Origin: Gallibacterium trehalosifermentans
GTDB taxonomy: Bacteria > Pseudomonadota > Gammaproteobacteria > Enterobacterales > Pasteurellaceae
Assembly (NCBI RefSeq): GCF_042433055.1
Contig: NZ_JBHLWB010000001.1
Span: 372,001 to 436,000 of the forward strand
DNA length: 64,000 nucleotides
Direction of reading: 5' to 3'
Shown here piece by piece: positions 9,599 through 17,065 of this stretch. The notes under the pieces were generated by a model. That model saw nothing but the letters and a program-made list of their open reading frames with translations, ran no database searches and was not told the DNA's origin. The position numbers were made by a program, and so were the translations under genes. Within the stretch, counting starts at the first letter, position 1, and each line of letters starts with the position of its first letter.

Positions 9599-10885
9599 AT
9601 GATTGATCCTAATCTATTACGCAATGATTTAGCGGGTACGGCTGCAAAATTACTAGAAAAAAGAAATTTTGTCTTAGATGTACAAAAAATTGAGCAATTA
9701 GAAGAACAACGTAAAGTATTACAAGTTAAAACCGAAAGTTTACAAGCAGAGCGCAATGCACGTTCAAAATTAATTGGTGCAGCAAAAGCACGTGGTGAAG
9801 ATATTCAACCCTTATTAGCTGAAGTGGATAATATGGGATCTGAATTAGAACAGGCGAAAGTAGCTTTAGATCAGGTTCAAGAAGAATTAAGACAAATTGC
9901 CTTAACCATTCCAAATATTCCTGCCGATGAAGTACCACACGGGAAAGATGATAGTGAAAACCTTGAAGTTTTCCGTTGGGGCGAACCGAAACAATACGAT
10001 TTCCCAATCAAAGATCACGTTGATTTAGGCGAACTCAGTGGCGGCATTGATTTCCCAACAGCGGTGAAATTAACTGGCTCAAGATTTGTGGTGTTAAAAG
10101 GCAAAATCGCGCGTTTACACCGTGCTTTAGCGCAATTTATGTTGGATTTGCATACCGAACAACACGGCTATTTAGAAACATATGTACCTTATTTAGTCAA
10201 TCATGAAAGCCTTTATGGGACAGGGCAATTACCAAAATTTGGCGAAGATCTATTCCATACCAAGCCATTAGAGGGGGAGCAATCTTACGCATTAATTCCA
10301 ACGGCGGAGGTGCCTGTAACCAATATGGTGCGTGGTGAAATTTTAGAGGCAGACGATTTACCATTAAAAATGACTGCGCATACCCCATGTTTCCGTTCTG
10401 AAGCAGGGTCTTATGGACGTGATACACGCGGACTTATCCGTATGCACCAATTTGATAAAGTGGAATTAGTGCAAATTGTTGAACCAGAAAAATCGATGGC
10501 AGCGTTAGAAGAGTTGACTGGACACGCCGAAAAAGTATTACAACTGCTAGGCTTACCATATCGTAAAGTGTTGTTGTGTACAGGGGATATGGGATTTGGT
10601 TCATGCAAAACCTATGATTTAGAGGTGTGGGTACCAGCACAAAATACCTATCGTGAAATCTCTTCTTGTTCAAATATGTGGGATTTCCAAGCGCGTCGCA
10701 TGATGGCACGTTATCGTGTGAAAGGGGATAAAAAACCTCGTTTAGTGCATACCTTAAACGGTTCTGGTTTAGCGGTTGGGCGCACCTTAGTAGCTGTATT
10801 GGAAAATTATCAACAAGCCGATGGAACGATTGTTATTCCAGACGTCTTGCGTCCATATATGAATGGATTAGACGTCATTTGCTAA
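9599..10885 (+). CDS. serS: Seryl-tRNA synthetase
   Basis: This class II synthetase charges tRNA-Ser and tRNA-Sec. Residues 1 to about 105 form the long antiparallel coiled-coil tRNA-binding arm. The catalytic core shows TAEVPVTN, motif 2 FRSEAGSYGRDTRGL and motif 3 GSGLAVGRTLVAVLENYQ. At 428 residues it has the normal length. The start is preceded by AAGGAAA. cmoB follows 18 bases after its stop, so the two may be cotranscribed. Confidence 0.97.
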   Translation: MIDPNLLRNDLAGTAAKLLEKRNFVLDVQKIEQLEEQRKVLQVKTESLQAERNARSKLIGAAKARGEDIQPLLAEVDNMGSELEQAKVALDQVQEELRQIALTIPNIPADEVPHGKDDSENLEVFRWGEPKQYDFPIKDHVDLGELSGGIDFPTAVKLTGSRFVVLKGKIARLHRALAQFMLDLHTEQHGYLETYVPYLVNHESLYGTGQLPKFGEDLFHTKPLEGEQSYALIPTAEVPVTNMVRGEILEADDLPLKMTAHTPCFRSEAGSYGRDTRGLIRMHQFDKVELVQIVEPEKSMAALEELTGHAEKVLQLLGLPYRKVLLCTGDMGFGSCKTYDLEVWVPAQNTYREISSCSNMWDFQARRMMARYRVKGDKKPRLVHTLNGSGLAVGRTLVAVLENYQQADGTIVIPDVLRPYMNGLDVIC

Positions 10886-10903
10886 GCAATATTGTACGAA
10901 GCT

Positions 10904-11869
10904 ATGTTTGATTTTCGACCATTCTTTCAACAAATTGCTACTACTGAGCTGTCAGACTGGCTAGAGACCTTGCCAGCACAGCTCAAATACTGGCAAACCA
11001 ATGCCCATGGTGAATATGCCAAATGGGCAAAGGTGGTGGATTTTCTCCCTGAACGTGTTGCTGATCAGATTGATTTACAACATAGTGTTACCGCAAGTTT
11101 ACATACACCATTAACTGATGGTGAGCGTCAGCGAATGGTACATCACCTCAAACAGCTCATGCCATGGCGCAAAGGACCTTATCATCTCTTTGGCGTGCAT
11201 ATTGATTGTGAATGGCGTTCTGATTTCAAATGGGATCGCCTGCTACCGCATATTTCCCCATTACAAGATCGCCTTGTGTTAGATGTGGGCTGTGGCAGTG
11301 GTTATCATATGTGGCGCATGGTTGGCGAGGGTGCAAAAATGGTGGTAGGAATTGATCCAACAGAATTATTCCTCTGCCAGTTTGAGGCGGTCCGTAAATT
11401 GCTCAATAATGATCGTCGTGCGAATTTAATTCCATTAGGAATAGAGCAAATGCAGCCATTAGCCGCGTTTGATACGGTGTTTTCGATGGGCGTGTTATAT
11501 CATCGCAAATCGCCATTGGATCATCTCTCACAACTGAAGGTTCAGCTCAAAAAGGGCGGTGAATTAGTGTTAGAAACCTTAGTTGTTGATGGCGATGAAC
11601 ACACTGTTCTTGTCCCAGGTGAACGTTATGCAAAAATGAAAAACGTCTATTTTATTCCTTCTGTTGCAGCGTTAATAAATTGGCTTGGTAAAACAGGGTT
11701 TAATAATATCCGTTGTGTTGATGTAGCAGTAACCTCATTAGCCGAACAGCGTAAAACTGAGTGGTTAGAGAATGAAAGTTTAATTGATTTTCTCGACCCA
11801 CAAGATTTAAGCAAAACCATTGAAGGCTATCCAGCCCCGAAACGAGCAGTGATTATTGCTGAGAAGTAA
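10904..11869 (+). CDS. cmoB: tRNA U34 carboxymethyltransferase CmoB
   Basis: CmoB uses carboxy-S-adenosyl-methionine to convert ho5U34 to cmo5U34 in tRNAs. The Rossmann motif LDVGCGSGYHMWRM lies near residue 122, followed by GIDPTELFLCQFEA and the family segment VFSMGVLYHRKSPLDHL. I chose the ATG at 10904 (MFDFRPFF) because it aligns with the family N-terminus and gives 321 residues. A TTG four codons upstream keeps the frame open but is less likely. A stem-loop terminator follows the gene. Confidence 0.93.
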   Translation: MFDFRPFFQQIATTELSDWLETLPAQLKYWQTNAHGEYAKWAKVVDFLPERVADQIDLQHSVTASLHTPLTDGERQRMVHHLKQLMPWRKGPYHLFGVHIDCEWRSDFKWDRLLPHISPLQDRLVLDVGCGSGYHMWRMVGEGAKMVVGIDPTELFLCQFEAVRKLLNNDRRANLIPLGIEQMQPLAAFDTVFSMGVLYHRKSPLDHLSQLKVQLKKGGELVLETLVVDGDEHTVLVPGERYAKMKNVYFIPSVAALINWLGKTGFNNIRCVDVAVTSLAEQRKTEWLENESLIDFLDPQDLSKTIEGYPAPKRAVIIAEK

Positions 11870-11884
11870 ATTTTTCTGCTAAAA

Positions 11885-11907
11885 AAAGCGTGAAATCCTC
11901 ACGCTTT
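11885..11907 (+). terminator. Stem-loop terminator after cmoB
   Basis: AAAGCGTGA and TCACGCTTT form a perfect 9-bp stem with loop AATCC, 16 bases after the cmoB stop. Only a modest T-run follows, so termination strength is uncertain. Confidence 0.6.
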
Positions 11908-11926
11908 ACATAAAATTTAAAAAAAT

Positions 11927-11936
11927 CCCCCCCCCC
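11927..11936 (+). repeat. Poly-C tract of 10 in the intergenic region
   Basis: Ten consecutive C residues lie between the cmoB terminator and the WYL regulator promoter. This is very unusual in such AT-rich DNA. It sits 104 bp before the operator-like inverted repeat and about 245 bp before a 12-base G-run. It could be an expression-modulating or mutable tract, but nothing shows a function. Confidence 0.7.
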
Positions 11937-12039
11937 AGAGCGCAAAAAACGATTGATTTATCAAGCGAAATAAGCAAAATATCAGCACATTAGTCGCAAA
12001 AAGTGATGATTAATAAAAAATTAAAATTTTTTTGCTAGG

Positions 12040-12082
12040 CGACACAACCTGTCGCACAGTTTTTGATGAATTAGAGTAAACT
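12040..12082 (+). promoter_or_regulatory. WYL-regulon operator/promoter, copy 1 (regulator operon)
   Basis: The inverted repeat CGACACAACCTGTCG (12040-12054; arms CGACA/TGTCG, extendable here to GCGACA/TGTCGC) lies exactly 22 bp before a -10-like TAAACT (12077-12082). No -35 consensus is present at the matching position. The same 15-mer and spacing recur at 18681, 20161 and 21373. The dyad centre would be near -42, the classical position for an activator that contacts RNA polymerase. Binding by the adjacent WYL protein is inference. Confidence 0.7.
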
Positions 12083-12117
12083 AACGCTACATTTTTAATT
12101 CAACAGCGACAAATACC

Positions 12118-13037
12118 ATGAAAAAACATATTCCGCTCGCACAACGCTTAAGTGCTATTTTATCTCTCCTGAACCATGAGGGGGGGGGGGGAGAATTGAT
12201 TCTGTCCAGTTGGCAGAAGAGTTCGGCGTTTCCAGCAGAACTATCCAACGAGATATTAACCAACGCTTAGCCTTTCTTCCTTGGGAAGAAAAAGGTCCTC
12301 GCTTTTATAAATTAAGCCAAAACAAAATAGATGTTTTAACTGAAGAAGATATTCAACGTTTTGCACTTTTTGCCAGCATTTCTGATTTATTCCCATCAGT
12401 CGATAAAGCGTTTTATCAAGAAAAACTCACCCAATCGGTACAAGTTAAAGGCATACAATATGAAAATATTAGTGGTCTAACGGAACAATTTGAGCAATTA
12501 AAAGAAGCGATTAACCAACGAAGAAATATTTCATTTAAATATAAAAAAGTGCATTCAGCACACCCCAAATTTTATCAAGTATCACCTTATTCCCTAACAA
12601 ATAAAAATGGCATTTGGTATTTAATTGCAACCGACCAACTCGATAATCATAAACAAAAAACATTCTGTTTCTCGCAAATCAGTCATTTACGTGTATTAAC
12701 AGAAACCTATATTCCAAACCAAAAATTTATTGACGAAATAAAACAGAATGACTCCCTCTCTTATGGCAATCAACTTCCTGAAGTGGTGATTCGAGTATCA
12801 GACTTTGCTGCCAATTTCTTTTTACGCCGTAATTTATTACCGAATCAAACATTATTACACAAATTAGAGTCAGGGGAATTATTACTCTCCTGCAAAGAGG
12901 TGAATGAATTAGATATTTTACCGATTGTGCAATATTGGATTCCGCATTTAACGATTGTTAGCCCAAATGAATTACAAAAAAGAATGTTAGAAAAATTAAA
13001 TGATTACTTAATTAACCAAAGCGGAGAGGGAAGATGA
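12118..13037 (+). CDS. WYL-domain transcriptional regulator, phase-variable and out of frame here
   Basis: From ATG 12118 the first 21 codons read as the start of a DeoR/HTH_11-type winged helix (AQRLSAILSLLNHE). They run into 12 consecutive G (12180-12191), after which that frame stops at 12268-12270. The frame after the tract continues the same domain (RIDSVQLAEEFGVSSRTIQRD), then a WYL domain with the IWYLIA motif, to the TGA at 13035-13037. A tract of 10 or 13 G would join the two parts; 12 is OFF. A TTG at 12210 could start a protein lacking the first helix. WYL regulators sense nucleic-acid or nucleotide ligands and often control defence or damage genes. The stop overlaps the next start (ATGA). 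Confidence 0.82.
12180..12191 (+). repeat. Poly-G tract of 12 inside the WYL regulator gene
   Basis: Twelve consecutive G lie at codon 21 of the regulator, between the first helix and the recognition helix of the DNA-binding domain. Homopolymeric G tracts of this length are classical contingency-locus repeats in Pasteurellaceae and Neisseria and change length by slipped-strand mispairing. With 12 G the gene is out of frame; 10 or 13 G would restore it. A sequencing or assembly error in the homopolymer is the alternative. Confidence 0.8.
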
Positions 13038-13360
13038 TATTAACGAGTATTCATAATTATAAAAACGCAGCAATAGAACTTATTCCATTAAAAAGCAGCT
13101 TTGTGGTTTGTGATGTTGGTATAAGTGAAATGTTGGAGGTGAGCGATTGGTTGGAAGACTATATTGAAAAACACCATTTAACCTGCCGCGTTTATACCAA
13201 AAATAGAATGGTATTAGGGTTATCGTATTTATTAAATCCTGCTTGGGGCGTGTTATCGATAGCCTCTATTGCAGCCCATAATTTTATTACCCGCAATCCA
13301 GATTATGAAATCGCTAGAGATTTAGCAAATGGACGCGTGGAAGTGGTTTATAAAGGTTAA
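13034..13360 (+). CDS. Small hypothetical protein with a hydrophobic segment
   Basis: This 108-residue protein is not recognised. It begins within the regulator stop codon (ATGA overlap), so it is almost certainly translated in coupling with the regulator. The N-terminal half is mixed polar (VSDWLEDYIEKHH). Residues about 60-83 are hydrophobic (LGLSYLLNPAWGVLSIASIA) and could insert in or contact a membrane. The C-terminus (NPDYEIARDLANGRVEVVYKG) looks like a compact beta-rich end. It might be a partner of the regulator or of the YaaW-like proteins that follow; neither role is shown. Confidence 0.7.
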   Translation: MILTSIHNYKNAAIELIPLKSSFVVCDVGISEMLEVSDWLEDYIEKHHLTCRVYTKNRMVLGLSYLLNPAWGVLSIASIAAHNFITRNPDYEIARDLANGRVEVVYKG

Positions 13361-13386
13361 TTTTTTATTAAACATAAGGAAAAAAT

Positions 13387-14076
13387 ATGGCATATCGCTT
13401 TGATAAAGACTTGGAATTCTTAGGGCAATTAACTGATGAAGAATTAAGTCCATTAGTAGAGATTATCACTAAGGATAAAGATGGTGATTCTCGGTTGACA
13501 GAAGAGTTAACTTCCTCTGATGTTTATAAACATTATCACCCGCAACATAGTAAATATTGGAAAGAAATTGCTGCCGAGCTTCAATTATTTGGTGGGAATA
13601 CTATTGCTTCATTATTTAGAGGGGGCAAAGGTGTTTTATATCGGGAGTTTTTAATTGATGTGGCAAATAAACTAAAAGTAAATTTTAATCCAAAAAGTTC
13701 TGTGGAAAGAATTGAGCAGAATTTATTAATAAAACTTTTTGAAGATTTTTATGAGAAATCTCCAAATGGGTTACAAGCTTTATTACCTGAGTTAGATTTA
13801 TCATTACCTTATTTGAAGACAATGGCAAGTGCAACGCTTTGTTATCAGGTAAGTAGAATGATTTTGATGTCATCAATTTATCGCCCTTACCCACCTATAT
13901 ATGCTCTTATGCCACCTGTACCAACAGCTAATCCAATATTAGGTCCATTGGGTTGGGCAATTACTGCAGGTTGGCTGGCTAATAGTTTAGCGTCCCCTGC
14001 ATATAGGGTCATCATTCCAGCTGTTATTTATATTGCTTCATTGCGTCTGCAACGTGCAAAAAATATAAATAGTTAA
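13387..14076 (+). CDS. YaaW/UPF0174-like protein, copy 1
   Basis: The 229-residue product resembles E. coli YaaW (UPF0174, function unknown). It has an N-terminal DLEFLGQLTDEELSPLVEII segment (the DUF3944-type start), then YWKEIAAELQLFGGNTI, GKGVLYREFLIDVANKLK and VERIEQNLL. The C-terminus is SPAYRVIIPAVIYIASLRLQ. Residues about 175-205 are proline- and glycine-rich and hydrophobic. The gene has an AAGGA ribosome binding site and starts 26 bases after the preceding stop. A close paralogue follows directly. The two share their first ~115 residues but diverge in the middle. NCBI-style labels such as ubiquinol-cytochrome c chaperone family carry no experimental meaning here. Confidence 0.78.
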   Translation: MAYRFDKDLEFLGQLTDEELSPLVEIITKDKDGDSRLTEELTSSDVYKHYHPQHSKYWKEIAAELQLFGGNTIASLFRGGKGVLYREFLIDVANKLKVNFNPKSSVERIEQNLLIKLFEDFYEKSPNGLQALLPELDLSLPYLKTMASATLCYQVSRMILMSSIYRPYPPIYALMPPVPTANPILGPLGWAITAGWLANSLASPAYRVIIPAVIYIASLRLQRAKNINS

Positions 14077-14110
14077 TTATTAACCTAAACAATTAAATAA
14101 GGAGTAAAAC

Positions 14111-14854
14111 ATGGCATATCGCTTTGATACAGACTTGGAGTTTTTAAGTCAATTAACTGATGCAGAATTAGAGCCATTAGTGGATATTATTACTAAGGAT
14201 AAAGATGGTGATTCTCGTTGGACAGAAACATTAACGACATCTGATGTATATAAACATTATTATCCGCAACATAGTAAATATTGGCAAGAAATTGCGGAAG
14301 AAGTTCAATTATTTGGTGGGAATACTATTGTCTCATTATTTAGAGGAGGCAAAGGTGTTTTATATCGGGAAATTTTAATTGATGTCGCAAATAAACTAAA
14401 AGTAAATTTTAATAAAGATAGTTCTGTTGAACGAATTGAGCAAAATTTATTTATGAAATTATTTGAGGATATGACAGCTAAAATGACATCTGAAGAATTA
14501 AGAGCATTATTAAAGGAATTAGATGTGCCAAATTCGGCAACTTTAACGCCTGAAGTAATGACAACGACTTTTATTACTATTTTTAGAACAGGTGGTTTTA
14601 AATCCTATCAAATATCATTATGGCTAGTGAATACAATAATGAAAGCGCTAATTGGAAGAGGCTTAACTATTGGAGGGAATGCTACATTAGCACGAATGCT
14701 TGCTGTTGCAACTGGACCAGTTGGTTGGGTAGCGACAGGCATTTGGACTTTATTTGATATTGCTAGCCCTGCTTATCGTGTTACTGTGCCAGCAGTTATT
14801 TGTATTGCAGCTTTACGACTTCAATATCAAATGAATCAATCTAACAATCAGTAA
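14111..14854 (+). CDS. YaaW/UPF0174-like protein, copy 2
   Basis: This 247-residue paralogue of the preceding gene has the same N-terminal DUF3944-like segment (FDTDLEFLSQLTDAELEPLV), LFGGNTIVSLFRGGKGVLYRE and VERIEQNLFMKLFEDM. It ends with SPAYRVTVPAVICIAALRLQ, which is very close to E. coli YaaW. Residues about 185-225 are glycine-rich and hydrophobic. An AAGGAG ribosome binding site precedes the ATG. Two adjacent YaaW-like copies with a conserved front and variable middle suggest a heteromeric complex or diversification after duplication. Function is unknown. Confidence 0.8.
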   Translation: MAYRFDTDLEFLSQLTDAELEPLVDIITKDKDGDSRWTETLTTSDVYKHYYPQHSKYWQEIAEEVQLFGGNTIVSLFRGGKGVLYREILIDVANKLKVNFNKDSSVERIEQNLFMKLFEDMTAKMTSEELRALLKELDVPNSATLTPEVMTTTFITIFRTGGFKSYQISLWLVNTIMKALIGRGLTIGGNATLARMLAVATGPVGWVATGIWTLFDIASPAYRVTVPAVICIAALRLQYQMNQSNNQ

Positions 14855-14862
14855 AAATAATA

Positions 14863-14894
14863 TTAATCACTAGCTAAGATTAGCTAGTGATTAA
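14863..14894 (+). other. Perfect 14-bp hairpin inside the island operon
   Basis: TTAATCACTAGCTA (14863-14876) and TAGCTAGTGATTAA (14881-14894) form a fully paired 14-bp stem with a 4-base loop, AGAT. It lies between the second yaaW-like gene and the zinc-ribbon gene. No U-tract follows on either strand, so it is not a standard terminator. It may be an RNA processing or stability element, or a protein-binding site. Confidence 0.6.
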
Positions 14895-14914
14895 AGAAAA
14901 ATAAGGAGCAGGAA

Positions 14915-15514
14915 ATGTTTAAATTGTTAACACAGGGATCACGATTAAAAAAAATTGCAAAACTATCAAAAAAAGCAAAAGAAGATCAATTAACAGATAA
15001 AGAACAAAAAAAGTTAGATACATTACGAAAGGAAGTAACAATGAATGCCCTTCTTCCAGATTCTACATTAGTAGCTATGAAAGCAGTAGAAGCTACGGCA
15101 ACATCAGCAAAATTTATCGGAAAGGCAGCTAAAGAGATTGCTACTGCTGCAAAATGTAGTGCTGGTTGGCATGCAGGACAATTTAAACCAGCTATCGCTG
15201 GACCAGAATGTAAATTAGAAAAGGATTGCCCAGATTGTGGGGAACATGTTGTTATATATAAACACTTTTATACGGAATGGGAATATACGAAGTATGATTC
15301 ATGTAATGCAGTAAGATTTTGTGAGTATTGTGGAAAAGTTGAACAGGAAGAGCGCCATAATTATGTAATAGTAAGAAAAGATAGCAACTGTAGAATTGTT
15401 GAGCGCTGTTTTAGATGTGGTGGTCAAAAAATAGGTAGAGAAGATCATAATTGGATTGAAGCTTTTGGTATAAAGGAATGTCTGGATTGTCATAAAACGA
15501 TGAAAAAGGAGTAA
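14915..15514 (+). CDS. Multi-CxxC zinc-ribbon-like repeat protein
   Basis: This 199-residue protein is not assigned to a named family. Residues 1 to about 85 are lysine- and alanine-rich with helical character. The C-terminal ~100 residues hold repeated metal-binding-like units: CKLEKDCPDCGEH, CNAVRFCEYCGKVEQEERHN, CRIVERCFRCGGQKIGREDHN and CLDCH. The pattern C-x4/5-C-x2-C with a downstream His-x-[WY] repeats three times, so several Zn sites are likely. The ribosome binding site is AAGGAG. The next gene starts six bases after its stop. It may bind nucleic acid or act as a scaffold; both are guesses. Confidence 0.72.
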   Translation: MFKLLTQGSRLKKIAKLSKKAKEDQLTDKEQKKLDTLRKEVTMNALLPDSTLVAMKAVEATATSAKFIGKAAKEIATAAKCSAGWHAGQFKPAIAGPECKLEKDCPDCGEHVVIYKHFYTEWEYTKYDSCNAVRFCEYCGKVEQEERHNYVIVRKDSNCRIVERCFRCGGQKIGREDHNWIEAFGIKECLDCHKTMKKE

Positions 15515-15520
15515 GCCAAA

Positions 15521-17050
15521 ATGGGGAAAAAACATAAACTTTCGGTGATTAATACAGCGATTGCTGGAGGATTATTCGAGGTTAACTCTCGCTATGGTGA
15601 TGCAGGTGCAGAATTTCTTAAAGGCTTAAGAGGGGTAGATAATCAGACTGGACAAGTATTTAATCGAGGATTAATACAAATTTCAGAATATAAAATTAAT
15701 CCAGAGTATGCCGAAAATAATATTAAGCAACAAGCTGGGTTTGCTGCTGAAGTGGTTAGTGTTGCGAAAAAAAATGCAGAAGAAATAATTAAAAAGTCTC
15801 ACAAACGTTATGCACGTAGCGAAGATGTAGCTGGTTATGGTTCTAATAATAATACTGTTGATATTATTGAACTTTTAGACGGCAAAGAATTATCCACCTC
15901 ACAAATGAAATTTATTGGAGAAAATAAATTAGGAGATTTGTTAAAAAAAATAGCACGAGGTGATGGTTCTGGAAACAAAAATGATCTATCGCGTTATATG
16001 GAGGTAGATAAATTAGAAGTTCCAACAGAACAAGTGGCGTTAGCAAAAAAAATTTGTCGCGAACAAGCCGATAAACTACGGAAACAGGCTAAAAGGTTAG
16101 CTGAAAAAAATAAAGAGGAGGCAAATAAGCTTCTTAAACAAGCAGATAATTACGATAAGTTGCATGACAAAATCACTGATTCAGGTTTAACAATCGAACA
16201 AGCTATTCAGTATCGTCTTCACCCTACTAGAGAAACAGTTAAAGATATGATAAGTGTCGCTCACCGAGCAGGTATTGAGGGGGCAAAGCTTGGTGCAGCT
16301 ATTGGAGGCTCAATTTCTGTCGTTACCAATTTGATTGCGGTACATTCAGGAGATAAAGCGTTTTCAGAAGCGATGATAGATAGTGTAACCGATACACTCA
16401 AAGCAGCTGGTGTGGGGTATGGTACTGCTTTTGTTGGTTCAACTGTTAAATCATTAATGCAACAATCGCCATCTGCTACCTTGCGCGTTGTAGCTAAAAC
16501 AGGTTTACCTGGGGCGATTATGAATGTCTGCATGGCGAGTAGTAAATCCATTTATTGTTATACCAAAGGTGAAATTGATGAGTTGGAACTGATACAGGAG
16601 GTGGGGAATATCGCTGTTGGTGCAGTATCTACTTCATTATTTACCGTGGTTGGTCAAGGTCTAATACCAATTCCTGTTTTAGGTGGCGTTATTGGTAGTA
16701 TGGTTGGCGGAATAATTGTGAATACATTTTATGATGGTTTTCTGCAAGCCCTTAACGATGCGAACACTGCAAAAGAAGATCGCATTATCATTGAAATGCA
16801 ATGTGAAGCAGCGAAAGAACTTTCTCGTCAATACCGTATTGCACTTGAATCTTTATTTGCAAGTAAATTAACTCAATTAGAGGAAGAACGAGCAATATTA
16901 CAAAATCTTTTTTCTCAAAAAGAGATTTCTGCAGATGATTATTGTGCAGGAATGAATCATTTTGCGTTAGTTTTTGGCAAAAAACTTACTATTAATAATA
17001 TGGCGGAACTTGATGAAGCCATGCAATCAGATAAACCAATTATCATTTAA
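15521..17050 (+). CDS. Large hypothetical protein with glycine-rich hydrophobic segments
   Basis: The 509-residue product has no catalytic motif I recognise. The N-terminal 240 residues are soluble-looking, including a charged helical stretch (ADKLRKQAKRLAEKNKEEAN). Glycine-rich hydrophobic segments occur near residues 250-275 (GAKLGAAIGGSISVV) and 360-405 (IPIPVLGGVIGSMVGGIIVN). They resemble glycine-zipper membrane hairpins. A helical C-terminal tail follows. I recall similar proteins as recurrent unnamed genes in other bacteria, but cannot name the family. The ribosome binding site is GGAG. It lies in tight series with the next gene (15 bases), which has a similar overall plan. Confidence 0.72.
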   Translation: MGKKHKLSVINTAIAGGLFEVNSRYGDAGAEFLKGLRGVDNQTGQVFNRGLIQISEYKINPEYAENNIKQQAGFAAEVVSVAKKNAEEIIKKSHKRYARSEDVAGYGSNNNTVDIIELLDGKELSTSQMKFIGENKLGDLLKKIARGDGSGNKNDLSRYMEVDKLEVPTEQVALAKKICREQADKLRKQAKRLAEKNKEEANKLLKQADNYDKLHDKITDSGLTIEQAIQYRLHPTRETVKDMISVAHRAGIEGAKLGAAIGGSISVVTNLIAVHSGDKAFSEAMIDSVTDTLKAAGVGYGTAFVGSTVKSLMQQSPSATLRVVAKTGLPGAIMNVCMASSKSIYCYTKGEIDELELIQEVGNIAVGAVSTSLFTVVGQGLIPIPVLGGVIGSMVGGIIVNTFYDGFLQALNDANTAKEDRIIIEMQCEAAKELSRQYRIALESLFASKLTQLEEERAILQNLFSQKEISADDYCAGMNHFALVFGKKLTINNMAELDEAMQSDKPIII

Positions 17051-17065
17051 GGAGAAGTAAATATT

